A DNA stretch of 64,000 bases from Pseudomonadota bacterium. GTDB lineage: Bacteria; Pseudomonadota; Gammaproteobacteria; Steroidobacterales; Woeseiaceae. The DNA lies in contig JAQCAD010000008.1 in NCBI GenBank assembly GCA_027621915.1, positions 1 to 64,000 on the forward strand, in the 5' to 3' direction. The position numbers were made by a program, and so were the translations under genes. Position 1 is the stretch's first letter; every line of letters begins with the position of its first letter. Below the pieces are notes generated by a model, which was not told the origin of the DNA, did not search any database, and saw only the letters and a list, made by a program, of their open reading frames with translations. Positions 1 through 8,684 of the stretch are shown in pieces.

Positions 1-284
1 AAATCGCACCAACCTCGCAGCGCAATCATGCCGCAACACCGACAATTTCACGGTATTCTGGACAGGTACGAACTAGTTGCATGGCGATGATCGGAATTCC
101 TTGTTCTGTTCCATTAATTTAGCAGTTGGTTCGAATCGCAACGCCAGGTAACCATTCGCAGTGGTTGCCGCTGGCCGGTGTTCTGCGGGGGGCCGCCTAA
201 TATACCGATTTGCAAGGAAATATCGACCAGCATCACCGGGCTTAGTTGCACCGCGCCCTCTTGTGTTCACATCCGGCCCGGTTT
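1..284. other. Non-coding or unassigned left edge
   Basis: No convincing coding region was seen in either strand. The one short minus-strand frame here has no recognisable domain and an unlikely composition, and no tRNA or terminator was seen. The stretch lies downstream of the S66 peptidase stop and may hold the end of whatever precedes the window. Confidence 0.4.
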
Positions 285-1298
285 CTAAATGACGCCGGAC
301 TCCAACATCCGGATAGATCCGGCGTCGGCATCGATTTCAACATCGATACCGAGGGGGATCGTGAACTGTTCGTCAATGTGACCGATCATGCTGCCGCTGA
401 ATGCCGGAATACCCAATGGTGCAACATGCTCGGCGAGCATCTCTTCCATCGTCAGCGAGCCGAAGCCGCTGCCCGGCTCGCATTCCGTGCACCGTCCGAA
501 TACAAATCCACGGATTTTCCCGAGCACACCCGCCAACGACAGCTCCGTCATCATCCGATCAATGCGATAAACAGCCTCGTCGACATCTTCGATGAACAGG
601 ATGCAATCGTCCCAGTCGGGTAGATATCCTGAGCCGGTCACCGCGGTCAGCAATGAAAGATTCCCGCCGAGAATTCTACCGTTGGCTTTGCCGCCCCGGA
701 TTGTCCGAATTCGATTCTCTGTCTGTACCAGTGAGTTTTCGGTAATGAACGTAGGATTGTTTAGTGTGTATTGCTCGCCATTCATGATGACGCGTCGAAA
801 GTGTTCGGCCGAAAAATTATTAAGTGGACTAGGGCCATGAAACGTAACCAGCCCCGTTTTTGCATGCACGGCGTTTATCAATGCGGTCGCGTCGCTATAG
901 CCAAGCAGGACTTTCGGATTTTCCCGAATCAGTTCGTAATCCAGCAATGGCAATAATCGCGGGGCACCCCAGCCACCACGCGCAAAAATCATCTTTATGT
1001 CTGCATCCATGAAGAATGTATTGATATCGCTCGCCCTGGCTGCATCTTCTCCAGCAAAATAGCCGTGCCGGTCGTAATAATTTTCGCCCAACGCGACTTT
1101 GAAACCGAGCGACTCGAGCGCATCGACCCAGATCTCTGTCGCTTCCGTTTCAAAGGCCGCCGTAGCCGGGCTGACGAGGCCGACCTTGTCGCCGGACCGC
1201 AGCCGCGGCGGCTTTATGAGATTTTCACGGGCGGATGTGGTGGTGGATGCGAGGCCGACCGCTCCGATCGCGGACATAAACTCACGGCGATTTATCAT
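285..1298 (-). CDS. LD-carboxypeptidase (peptidase S66), Tat-exported
   Basis: Serine peptidase of family S66, which trims the terminal D-alanine of the murein tetrapeptide during peptidoglycan recycling or cleaves related LD bonds. From the chosen start the protein has 337 residues. Its N-terminus reads NRREFM followed by a hydrophobic stretch, as in a twin-arginine signal, so a periplasmic site is likely; typical LdcA is cytoplasmic. The nucleophile is Ser135 in GYSDAT, followed by Glu237 (FIEDVDE) and His307 (MIGHIDEQ). This order and spacing match the Ser-Glu-His triad of Pseudomonas LdcA. An upstream ATG at 1313 is possible but would push the RR pair inward. The divergent methyltransferase gene begins 56 nt away. 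Family assignment is firm; the true substrate, murein or another peptide, is open. Confidence 0.88.
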   Translation of the reverse strand: MINRREFMSAIGAVGLASTTTSARENLIKPPRLRSGDKVGLVSPATAAFETEATEIWVDALESLGFKVALGENYYDRHGYFAGEDAARASDINTFFMDADIKMIFARGGWGAPRLLPLLDYELIRENPKVLLGYSDATALINAVHAKTGLVTFHGPSPLNNFSAEHFRRVIMNGEQYTLNNPTFITENSLVQTENRIRTIRGGKANGRILGGNLSLLTAVTGSGYLPDWDDCILFIEDVDEAVYRIDRMMTELSLAGVLGKIRGFVFGRCTECEPGSGFGSLTMEEMLAEHVAPLGIPAFSGSMIGHIDEQFTIPLGIDVEIDADAGSIRMLESGVI

Positions 1299-1354
1299 AG
1301 TATTGTTGATCATTGGTTTGCTCAGGATGGCAAGTATGGCAGTGCGGACAGGCA

Positions 1355-2281
1355 ATGAACAAATTTGAGCAGGCGTTGAGACGAGACCGGACCATTATTC
1401 TGGACGGAGGTTTCGCAACGCAACTGGAGGCCATGGGTTTCGATATCAGTGGAGCGGTATGGTCTGCAAAGCTTCTGGATAGCGACCCGCAAGCGATCAT
1501 TGATGCGCATCGGGCATACCTTGACGCCGGCGCTGACTGCATCATCAGTGCGAGTTACCAGGCGAGCCGCAGAGGGTTCATATCTTTGGGAAAAACGGCG
1601 GAAGAAGCGGACAGGCTGCTGGTGCTAAGCGTCAAACTGGCGATTGAAGCGCGACGGCGATTCGTGGCGGACACACACGATGGTCGGCAGCCCCTGGTGG
1701 CGGCGAGTATCGGACCGTACGGTGCCATTATGCGGGACGGTTCCGAATATACCGGTGACTACGGTGTTTCAGAACGGGATCTTCGAGATTTTCATGCTGA
1801 AAGATTGCGGCTCCTGGATCGAAGCGGTGCAGATGTGCTCGCCTGCGAAACGATTCCAAACATCATGGAAGCGAGGGTTCTTTGTGAATTGCTGATCAAT
1901 ATTGAAACGCCCGCGTGGATCTCCTTTTCATGCCGGGACCGGGAGCACATTTGTGATGGTACGAAACTTTCAGACGCGGTAGTCATGTTTGCCGATCATC
2001 CACGCGTGCTTGCAGTCGGCATCAACTGCACGCCACCGGCTTTCGTGGCTGCATTGATCCCGATCCTGAAAACTGCCGCCCCGAACAAGGCGATTGTTGT
2101 CTATCCGAATTCCGGAGAGACTTATCATGCAGATGACAAAACCTGGTCGGGTGCTACCTGCGATTTTGAAAACGACTTTAACGTATCGGCGTGGCGGGAC
2201 GCCGGCGCGAAACTGATCGGTGGCTGCTGTCGCACGGGACCGGGCGACATTGCTGCGATACGTCGTGTGTTGTGCGACTGA
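1355..2281 (+). CDS. mmuM: Homocysteine S-methyltransferase
   Basis: Zinc-dependent enzyme that transfers a methyl group from S-methylmethionine or a similar sulfonium donor to homocysteine, giving methionine in the cytoplasm. The 308 residues match E. coli MmuM in length. The three expected zinc cysteines are present: Cys225 in GINCTPP and Cys291-Cys292 in GGCCRTGPGDI. The N-terminal LDGGFATQLE motif opens the TIM barrel. An in-frame start 42 nt upstream would add an unlikely extension, so ATG 1355 is chosen. It lies beside, but on the strand opposite to, the corrinoid methyl-transfer cluster, so a shared role in methyl metabolism is only suggestive. It lacks the cobalamin-binding modules of MetH. 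A betaine-homocysteine type donor cannot be excluded from sequence alone. Confidence 0.88.
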   Translation: MNKFEQALRRDRTIILDGGFATQLEAMGFDISGAVWSAKLLDSDPQAIIDAHRAYLDAGADCIISASYQASRRGFISLGKTAEEADRLLVLSVKLAIEARRRFVADTHDGRQPLVAASIGPYGAIMRDGSEYTGDYGVSERDLRDFHAERLRLLDRSGADVLACETIPNIMEARVLCELLINIETPAWISFSCRDREHICDGTKLSDAVVMFADHPRVLAVGINCTPPAFVAALIPILKTAAPNKAIVVYPNSGETYHADDKTWSGATCDFENDFNVSAWRDAGAKLIGGCCRTGPGDIAAIRRVLCD

Positions 2282-3180
2282 TCACGATTTCAGTGCTGCT
2301 TGTTTTGCTCGCGATGGCGACAATCGGATTCTTGTTCCGAAGCAGCAATGAGCCAGTGCCTGGCGAGCCATTGTCGACGACGACAGCTCCGGAGATTCAG
2401 GATCTGCCGAAAAACGCCGATGAGAAAAAAGCTGTGCCCGAATACGGTACCGCGGACCTCTTGGACAAGCCTGGCTGTCTGACATTCAGTCAGCTGGAGA
2501 GTCTGCCAGCACTGCTCCAGGACGCGCAGCGTATGGAGTCGGTTTCGTCGAGCGGACCAGCACTGGATTCATATGCGAGTTTCGATGGGGCTACGCTTCA
2601 GGGTTTCGTGGATCAGGGTGATTCCGCGGCCATGGTGATTATGGGTGCAAGAGCCGTGATGCGCGCTTACGCGACGAACGAGTCGATGGCCCTCGAATGG
2701 TTGAATGCAAGGCATCAGATTCACGATCTCCTCGTTCCAGGCAGTCAGCTGTCGCCAACGGCAGGCCTGGCATTGAACGACGCGGCTTACTGGTTCTATG
2801 AGGCGGCTTTGCATGGCCGGCTGTTTGCCCTGGAGCAGCACGGCGTGATCCGGAGCAGGCTTTTCGGTGGCCCCGTTGGTCTGGGGTGGATCGGCCAGGA
2901 AGACTATGATGCACTCGATGTTACCGAGAGAGGCTGGCTGCATCCGGCAAACGTCTATCAGGAGGTTGCGTACGATCTTGCGCCGCAACTTAAAGAAGGC
3001 ATTCTCGGTAGTCTTTCGTACAGGATTCCGGAAAGTGACCTGTTACGCGATATCCGGCGCAGGCTCGTGGCTGACTTCAATCAATCATTGCCGGCCACGG
3101 CGTCGGGGGCGGCAGAAATACTCAATCAGGTATGCGATTCTGTTAAACGTGAACAGCTGGGACGCCATAATTTGGAATAG
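2272..3180 (+). CDS. Membrane-anchored protein of unknown function
   Basis: I do not recognise this family. With the GTG start at 2272, which overlaps the end of the methyltransferase gene by 10 nt, the protein has 302 residues and opens directly with a hydrophobic helix (about residues 3-22). A soluble, probably periplasmic domain follows. The ATG at 2191 would add 27 unlikely residues. Residues about 190-220 contain alanine-rich helical sequence with Tyr-Trp-Phe-Tyr-Glu-Ala, loosely like Sel1/TPR helices, but no repeat is convincing. The overlap implies translational coupling with homocysteine methyltransferase. Function unknown. Confidence 0.6.
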   Translation: MRLITISVLLVLLAMATIGFLFRSSNEPVPGEPLSTTTAPEIQDLPKNADEKKAVPEYGTADLLDKPGCLTFSQLESLPALLQDAQRMESVSSSGPALDSYASFDGATLQGFVDQGDSAAMVIMGARAVMRAYATNESMALEWLNARHQIHDLLVPGSQLSPTAGLALNDAAYWFYEAALHGRLFALEQHGVIRSRLFGGPVGLGWIGQEDYDALDVTERGWLHPANVYQEVAYDLAPQLKEGILGSLSYRIPESDLLRDIRRRLVADFNQSLPATASGAAEILNQVCDSVKREQLGRHNLE

Positions 3181-3218
3181 TCAGCTCGTCAAAGTGCTCG
3201 AATCAGGTTGAGACGTAC

Positions 3219-4286
3219 ATGCACGAATTTGAAATTTCGATGAGGCTAATCGTGATCGGACAGGAGTTGCTGATCGCGTTAATTTTTCTCTTTGGATCTG
3301 GTAGCAAAAGTGCGCGAATCAGTGGCGCGCTGCTGATGATAAGCGTGGCTGCGCATTTGTATACCGCTGATCCGATCCTTCGTGAGTCTGTGCCCGGTCT
3401 TTTTCCGCTGGCGGCGCTGTTCGCGGTCGCCGTACCGTATTTTCTCTGGGCTTTCGCAAAAACGCTGTTCGATTCTCCGTTGCCGAATGTATTTTTGTTG
3501 ACGTTCTTTGTCGCTATCGGGCTGGTCGTCTGGGTCGCTTTCGTAGCCGAAGAGCGGATCAGTGAGTCGCTGTTTGAATCCGCATTCATTTTTTCACGCC
3601 TCACTTCGCTGGTCATCGTCATTAATGCCTTGTGGCTGTCCGCAACCGGGCGACCTGATGATCTTCTGGAACGCCGCAGGCGTTTTCGAGTTGTTTTCGT
3701 CGTCCTGGTCTCTCTGCTGGCTATCGCCTTGCTGATTGCGGAACTTGTTGTGGGCAGTTCCCCCGCGCCGGGTTGGTTGTCGATGCTAAGTGTCCTTTCA
3801 ATAGGCGGTATGACGATGGGTCTTGCCATACCTATGTTGAAATTGAGCGAGGAATTCTTTCCTCTGCAAAGTCAGTTGTGTCGCGTTGAATCCAGGGAAA
3901 GTAAAGTCTCGCTCAGTGCGGCTGACCGGATTCTCAATGAAAAACTTGTAACCTTGATGAAAGAAGGCGCATATCGAAAGACCAGCCTGACGATCACGGC
4001 GTTGGCGACGCAGATTGGCTATCCGGAGCATCATGTCCGGCGACTGATCAATACTCACTTGGGATTTCGAAATTTCTCCGCTTTCCTGAACAGTTACAGG
4101 ATCGATGAGGCCAAACGAAAACTTTCTGATCCAGTCATGGCCAGAGTACCCGTCCTGACGATCGCCCTGGATCTCGGATATGGCTCGCTGGGTCCTTTCA
4201 ATCGTGCTTTCAAGGCCTCGACCGATCTGACGCCCACCGCATATCGCGAGCAAAAAATTGGCTCCGGAGTCGCCGATTCCAAATAA
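3219..4286 (+). CDS. Membrane-bound AraC-family transcriptional regulator
   Basis: Predicted DNA-binding regulator with an integral membrane sensor. The first about 210 of 355 residues form six or seven hydrophobic helices. The last about 105 residues are an AraC-type double helix-turn-helix, seen in TITALATQIGYPEHHVRRLI for the first helix pair and in IALDLGYGSLGPFNRAFK followed by LTPTAYR for the second. This architecture is known in proteobacterial regulators that read an envelope or membrane signal; ligand and targets are unknown. The two final codons run into a nested inverted repeat (4270-4331), a plausible autoregulatory site or terminator. Nearby candidate targets are the small secreted protein downstream and the methyltransferase pair upstream. 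Confidence 0.85.
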   Translation: MHEFEISMRLIVIGQELLIALIFLFGSGSKSARISGALLMISVAAHLYTADPILRESVPGLFPLAALFAVAVPYFLWAFAKTLFDSPLPNVFLLTFFVAIGLVVWVAFVAEERISESLFESAFIFSRLTSLVIVINALWLSATGRPDDLLERRRRFRVVFVVLVSLLAIALLIAELVVGSSPAPGWLSMLSVLSIGGMTMGLAIPMLKLSEEFFPLQSQLCRVESRESKVSLSAADRILNEKLVTLMKEGAYRKTSLTITALATQIGYPEHHVRRLINTHLGFRNFSAFLNSYRIDEAKRKLSDPVMARVPVLTIALDLGYGSLGPFNRAFKASTDLTPTAYREQKIGSGVADSK

Positions 4287-4331
4287 ATCGCGCCGATTTC
4301 GAAATCGGCTAACGCTCGCGGGAATCGGCGA
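4270..4331. repeat. Nested inverted repeat with GCCGATT cores
   Basis: Outer arms of 11 nt (TCGCCGATTCC at 4270-4280 and GGAATCGGCGA at 4321-4331) are perfect reverse complements and enclose an 18-nt perfect palindrome (4292-4309, GCCGATTTCGAAATCGGC). The left outer arm lies inside the last codons of the AraC-type gene. There is no U-run after the structure, so a standard intrinsic terminator is not obvious. Alternatives are a double operator or a REP-like unit. Confidence 0.7.
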
Positions 4332-4396
4332 GAAAGTCCCGTTCGTTGTATCTATTGTCGTCCCCGGTTGATCTCACTATCCGAGGAATACAAGAC

Positions 4397-4756
4397 ATGG
4401 CTATTCAAAATAACATCCGACTGGCAGTTCTGGTGCTGGCTTTACTGTCACTCGCCGTACCGACGGTTTCCGAGTCATCGACAGACCGGCATGCAGGAAG
4501 CAAGGACAAGGAAATTCAGATCTGTGTCGCTGAGATAAGAAAGCGCGCGAACTATGGTGAGGCGACGCGAGTGGTGCATACAGTCGCCGAGGAGCGGAAG
4601 AACATCGCGGAGCAGCAGTTCAGGATCAACACATTGATCTACTCCGGATCCAAAGAAACCGCAGTCCGGGAATACTATTCTCTCTGCGTCACACGCGGAC
4701 CAATCGAGTTGGTCAGTTTCAGGATCGATAACGTGGCACAGGCTACTGTCTACTGA
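4397..4756 (+). CDS. Small secreted protein of unknown function
   Basis: A 119-residue protein with a Sec signal peptide (about residues 1-30: a polar start followed by the AVLVLALLSLAVPTV hydrophobic core). The mature part is charged and helical early on, then carries a strand-rich C-terminus. A GAGGA ribosome-binding site lies 9 nt before ATG 4397, which settles the start over the upstream in-frame codon. Only two cysteines are obvious, in QICVAEI and YSLCVTR, so one periplasmic disulfide is possible. It is convergent with the end of the methyltransferase cluster and downstream of the AraC-type regulator. No domain recognised. Confidence 0.6.
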   Translation: MAIQNNIRLAVLVLALLSLAVPTVSESSTDRHAGSKDKEIQICVAEIRKRANYGEATRVVHTVAEERKNIAEQQFRINTLIYSGSKETAVREYYSLCVTRGPIELVSFRIDNVAQATVY

Positions 4757-4776
4757 CGGGAACGGCGCCGCCGCTA

Positions 4777-6306
4777 TCAGGACCGGCCGCGCCTTCGCCC
4801 CTCACGGCCTCGTCGACCGGCCTGTGCTTTCGGTGCCTGCGTCGCAGGTGCCGGTGGCAGCACCGGCAATTTTTCCTGGCTGACAAATCCGGCGGATACA
4901 ATCCTGCGCATCGCCTGGTCGATTGCCGGATCCGTTTCAATCGCCTGGTAGGCGGCGAGTCGTTCTTCAACGCCATCAATGGCACGTTGGTTCAAATCCT
5001 TACTTCCTGCTTTCTCCCAGCTCTCACGGTTCTCGCGATCGATAACCGGATCAGTCAGGTATAGCTGGTCTGGCCAGTGTTTCAACGTGTGCGGACTGGT
5101 AATGAGATGATCGTCTCTCAACAGGTCGTCGACGAGGCTGGCAACCGGCAGGTCGTCCAGTACCTCTATTTCGCGTATGAAGTGCAGTGACTGGCCGCAA
5201 ACCTCGTTGTCGAAAACCAGTTTCGGCAGGCTGAAGGTCAGAACGAAATCGAGCATTCCAGGTCCGGAGACCGAGTTCACACCAGCGATCGCTGCAAGCA
5301 GGGCACTGGAGAAAGTTTCTCCGCCCGCCTGTGCGTCGAGAAACTTGCCGTCCGACAGTGCCATATAGGCCTGTGTTGGTAGTTTGAGTTTTTTTGCAAT
5401 GCCTACATACGCAACGTTCAGATGCTGCGCTTCGATCGCCGCCATCGGAGAACTCGCCGCCTTCATGTGGAAAGTGGCCGGAGCGCCACCGAAGAGCACC
5501 GGCGCGCCCGGGCGAATAATCTGGGCCATCGTAATACCGGTTAGTACGTCGACACAGTGAAAAACGAGCGCGCCGACCAGCGTCACCGGTGCGATGAGAC
5601 CCATAAGCGTGACCGGGACGATCTCGACCGGTATCCCGGCCTCGACACAATCCAGGAGGTTCTGGCAGGAATCTTCGCCGAAGCGGAAGTTGCCGGTCGC
5701 CGTGATCGTAAATATCGACATCGGCCTAGCGATCAGGTCTGCCCGGTCATCGCGGAACATTTGCATCATGTCGGCCATACGTGGCACGCCATGTTCGCCG
5801 AACGCGCCTGATACAACCGGTTTTTTGGACGTTGTCAGTGTCATGTACAAACGCCACACATCTGATACCTGCGGCTCGATGTCTTTGTTGGTTGAAAAAG
5901 CGGTCGCCAGGTAAGCGATGTTGTCGAGGCCGTCGCAAAGCCGGGCGTACTCGATGAAATCTGTCGAGTTAGCAAGCCGTGTCCGGCCCGTTCGATGATC
6001 AAGAATTTTCAGGCCGCTGGAACCAGGCACGTAGTGGACGTTATTCCCGCCAATTTCTGTATATGCGCCACCATCACGATTGAATAACGTGAAGGACGAT
6101 GGCGCGTCTGCGATAGCCTTCTCAACGACATCAGCAGGGAACAATATTCTCTTACCGCTGGCGTCGGTCTTTAAACCATGGTCCTGCAGGCGTTGCTTCA
6201 TCGTCTGGCCGCGGATTTCCATTCCGACCTCGGACATCAAACGCTTGGCTTCGGTCAGGATTTTGTCAATCTGCTCGTCACTGAGGACGGTTAATGTCGG
6301 ACGCAT
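4777..6306 (-). CDS. MttB-superfamily corrinoid-dependent methyltransferase (copy 2, non-pyrrolysine)
   Basis: Member of the trimethylamine methyltransferase superfamily (COG5598), a TIM-barrel enzyme that moves a methyl group from a methylated amine to the cobalt of a partner corrinoid protein. The 509 codons are continuous with no internal amber codon. It therefore belongs to the large pyrrolysine-free branch, whose studied members (such as MtgB) use glycine betaine or other quaternary amines rather than trimethylamine. Family-typical sequence includes the N-terminal [10 protein letters not shown], the central [13 protein letters not shown] and the [12 protein letters not shown] segment. 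The C-terminal tail is Ala/Pro- then Arg/Gly-rich and probably disordered. It is the last gene of the cluster, 9 nt after its paralogue. Substrate unknown. Confidence 0.85.
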   Translation of the reverse strand: MRPTLTVLSDEQIDKILTEAKRLMSEVGMEIRGQTMKQRLQDHGLKTDASGKRILFPADVVEKAIADAPSSFTLFNRDGGAYTEIGGNNVHYVPGSSGLKILDHRTGRTRLANSTDFIEYARLCDGLDNIAYLATAFSTNKDIEPQVSDVWRLYMTLTTSKKPVVSGAFGEHGVPRMADMMQMFRDDRADLIARPMSIFTITATGNFRFGEDSCQNLLDCVEAGIPVEIVPVTLMGLIAPVTLVGALVFHCVDVLTGITMAQIIRPGAPVLFGGAPATFHMKAASSPMAAIEAQHLNVAYVGIAKKLKLPTQAYMALSDGKFLDAQAGGETFSSALLAAIAGVNSVSGPGMLDFVLTFSLPKLVFDNEVCGQSLHFIREIEVLDDLPVASLVDDLLRDDHLITSPHTLKHWPDQLYLTDPVIDRENRESWEKAGSKDLNQRAIDGVEERLAAYQAIETDPAIDQAMRRIVSAGFVSQEKLPVLPPAPATQAPKAQAGRRGREGRRRGRS

Positions 6307-6315
6307 CGGAGTTCC

Positions 6316-7866
6316 CTAATTGATAAGTCTGGCTATTTCTTCTTTACGTTTGGCTACATAACTATACAGTGCTTCTTCTATCGCAGGGTCTATTGGCGGT
6401 TTTTCATAATTGCGGAGTAGCGCCTTCCATATCGTATTGGCACGCGATGCGGTATCGATGCAGCCGGCTTCCTCCCACGCCTCAAAATTCTGTCGATTGG
6501 AGACAAGAGGCGCGTAGAACGCGGTTTCATATCTGGCAAGTGTGTGTGCTGTGCCGAAATGATGGCCACCCGGTGGAACTTCGGCGATTGTCTCGAGCGC
6601 GAGCTCGTCATCGTTAACAATGATAGGTCTCAGCGTCTCGGTCATCATTTGCAACATCTCTGCATCGACGATCAGTTTTTCGAAAGAGGCGGTGAGACCG
6701 CCTTCCAGCCATCCAGCGGCATGATTGACGAGATTTGCGTGCCCCATGATCGCGCCCCATAACGACATCTGACTTTCGTACGCTGATTGTGCATCAACAC
6801 AATTTGACGTTGTCGTATTACTGGAGCGAAACGGAATGCCAAGCCTGCGTGCAAGCTGGCCACTGGCAAATGCCATCTTCGTGTATTCGGGCGTGCCGAG
6901 GGCCGGTGCACCACTTTGCATATCAACATTCGACGCAAATGCACCATACATGACCGGCGCACCCGGTCGCACGATTTGCGCCAGAGTTACGACGGCCAGA
7001 ACTTCGGCCGTTTGTTGAGCCAGTGTTCCAGCAAGCGTTGCGGGACTCATGGACCCAGCCAGCGTAAATGGCGTGATACAAGTGACCTGCAGTGAGCGGG
7101 CAAGCTCAATCACCGCTTCTGTCATCGGAATGTCGAGTTGCATCGGCGAATTCGTATTGACGATTGCGAGCAAAGCAGGCTCGCGTTGCAGTTCCTCACG
7201 TTTGATGCCGAGTGCAATGCTGGTCATTTCCAGTCCGTCGACGATTCTTGCCCGGCCGAGTGCGACGCCTTGCGCGTTCTTGTCCATCAGCGTCAGTTGG
7301 GCGAGATGCAGATCAAGGTGTCTCGATTCCGGTGGCAAATCCATTGGCTCGAAACATCCGCCTCCTTCCTGGTGGATGATGTTCAGGCTCTGTATCAGCC
7401 GCAGGTAATCGCACATTTCCGCATAATTTCCCGGGCGGCGGCCCTTGTCGAGATCGCTGACAAATGCCGGCCCGCCAACTGCTGTGAAAACGATGCTGTT
7501 GGCGCCAATGTGCAGATTGCGTTCGGGGTTGCGGGCCCTGAGCCCGAATTCGGCCGGCGCGTGTGCAAGCATTTCGGTTACCAGGTCGCGGTCAAACCTG
7601 ACCATGCCGTCCGTATCAGAAGTGTCCGCACCGGCTCCCTTCAGAATTCCCCGGCTTTCCTGTTGCAGAAAACGGAATCCCTTTGTTTCAAGGATCGTGA
7701 GCGCAGCGCCAATGATACTTTCAACCTGGTCGGCGCTGAGCGATTCGATCGGTGCGAACGGGTTGCGGACAGTTTGCCAGGGCAGCTGGCGAACCGCATT
7801 GACATCGCGACGTTGTCGATGTCCGCGTCTGCTCACCGGAGCGCCTCCAGGGATTCGTGTCGCCAT
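6316..7866 (-). CDS. MttB-superfamily corrinoid-dependent methyltransferase (copy 1, non-pyrrolysine)
   Basis: Second TIM-barrel methyltransferase of the trimethylamine methyltransferase superfamily, 516 residues from the chosen ATG. It has the typical basic N-terminal tail (SRRGHRQRRD) leading into LPWQTVRNPFAPIESLSADQVE and the QIVRPGAPVMYGAF signature shared with its neighbour. It has no in-frame amber codon. Its start lies 34 nt inside the reductase gene upstream, indicating tight coupling; a start at 7896 would lengthen the overlap further. The two copies differ clearly in sequence, so they may act on different methylated amines or on two steps of one compound. It should act with the corrinoid protein encoded at 11493-12194. 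Confidence 0.85.
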   Translation of the reverse strand: MATRIPGGAPVSRRGHRQRRDVNAVRQLPWQTVRNPFAPIESLSADQVESIIGAALTILETKGFRFLQQESRGILKGAGADTSDTDGMVRFDRDLVTEMLAHAPAEFGLRARNPERNLHIGANSIVFTAVGGPAFVSDLDKGRRPGNYAEMCDYLRLIQSLNIIHQEGGGCFEPMDLPPESRHLDLHLAQLTLMDKNAQGVALGRARIVDGLEMTSIALGIKREELQREPALLAIVNTNSPMQLDIPMTEAVIELARSLQVTCITPFTLAGSMSPATLAGTLAQQTAEVLAVVTLAQIVRPGAPVMYGAFASNVDMQSGAPALGTPEYTKMAFASGQLARRLGIPFRSSNTTTSNCVDAQSAYESQMSLWGAIMGHANLVNHAAGWLEGGLTASFEKLIVDAEMLQMMTETLRPIIVNDDELALETIAEVPPGGHHFGTAHTLARYETAFYAPLVSNRQNFEAWEEAGCIDTASRANTIWKALLRNYEKPPIDPAIEEALYSYVAKRKEEIARLIN

Positions 7867-8684
7867 TTCTCGGTCGTCGCTACCTGGTTGAAACAAAACA
7901 GATGATAGCCAGCGATTTTATTTGTCGGGTCCGCCTGGTATTTGGCGAGATTCAGTACGAGTTCATCGGGATTGTAAATGCTCGATTTCATCAATTGTGC
8001 TGCGACGTGAGATTTCTTGCGGAGGAATCTCAGCGAGTCGCCTACGCCGATTCTAAGAGACGTTCTTATCAGCCGGCCCCGATCGATTACACCGGGCAAG
8101 CCGATCCAGACCGGGAGGTGGATTCCTCGTGACCGCATATCGCGCAACCAGGATCCGAGAACGTCCGCTTCAAAACACATTTGCGTCACCATGTATGTAC
8201 AAAGAGATTGTTTCTTCTCCAGTTCGCGAAACAGGGTTTCGTTATCGACGTCCGGATGTCCTTCCGGGTGCGCGCCAACGCCGATTTCCTTGAAGTCGTG
8301 ACCAACTTCATCGATAGCTGCAAGCAGCTGCCATGCGCTTGTGAACTCGCCTTCCGGACTTGGTCTGTCCCCGCCCGGTACGAACAGGCTTTCGATCCGG
8401 AGACTGTCCAGTCGCCGCATGATCTCGCGCAGGTGGCTCATGTCACGAACATTCCTGGCAGCAACGTGTGGCACGACACGAAAACCGGAGCCGATCAGTC
8501 GTTCTGTCATATCCAGTGTATCGTCAACACCCTTCGTGGGCGAACACGTCACTGCCACATATGAATTGGGCTCTAAAATCGCAAGTTCCTTTTCAATATC
8601 CGGCGAGGGAAAGACTTCCATGTAGGCTTCTCGCAGATCATGTATCAGAACGCGACGTTCCGTGTCAGTTTCCGGTCGCCTCAT
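7833..8684 (-). CDS. Methylenetetrahydrofolate reductase family protein
   Basis: A 283-residue TIM-barrel flavoprotein of the MetF family. In this cluster it most likely runs in the oxidative direction, turning methyl-THF from demethylation into methylene-THF. The MetF core is visible in VVPHVAARNV, LFVPGGDRPSP, GVGAHPEGHPD and VTQMCFEADVL, which line up with PHLT, ALRGD, YPEVHPE and ITQFFFD of E. coli MetF. The sequence is divergent and of the type usually found beside corrinoid methyltransferases, not the biosynthetic MetF. It starts with a 4-nt overlap with the activator gene and its end overlaps the first MttB-type gene. Direct participation in methylcorrinoid-to-folate transfer cannot be excluded. 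Confidence 0.82.
   Translation of the reverse strand: MRRPETDTERRVLIHDLREAYMEVFPSPDIEKELAILEPNSYVAVTCSPTKGVDDTLDMTERLIGSGFRVVPHVAARNVRDMSHLREIMRRLDSLRIESLFVPGGDRPSPEGEFTSAWQLLAAIDEVGHDFKEIGVGAHPEGHPDVDNETLFRELEKKQSLCTYMVTQMCFEADVLGSWLRDMRSRGIHLPVWIGLPGVIDRGRLIRTSLRIGVGDSLRFLRKKSHVAAQLMKSSIYNPDELVLNLAKYQADPTNKIAGYHLFCFNQVATTEKWRHESLEALR

Noticed and set aside
4777-7866. Pyrrolysine-containing trimethylamine methyltransferase (true MttB)
   Set aside because: Both genes read through 509 and 516 codons with no in-frame amber stop, and no pyrrolysine genes are visible.
7138-7905. Long plus-strand reading frame opposite the first MttB-type gene
   Set aside because: It mirrors the codon structure of a well-supported minus-strand gene and its translation has no family resemblance.
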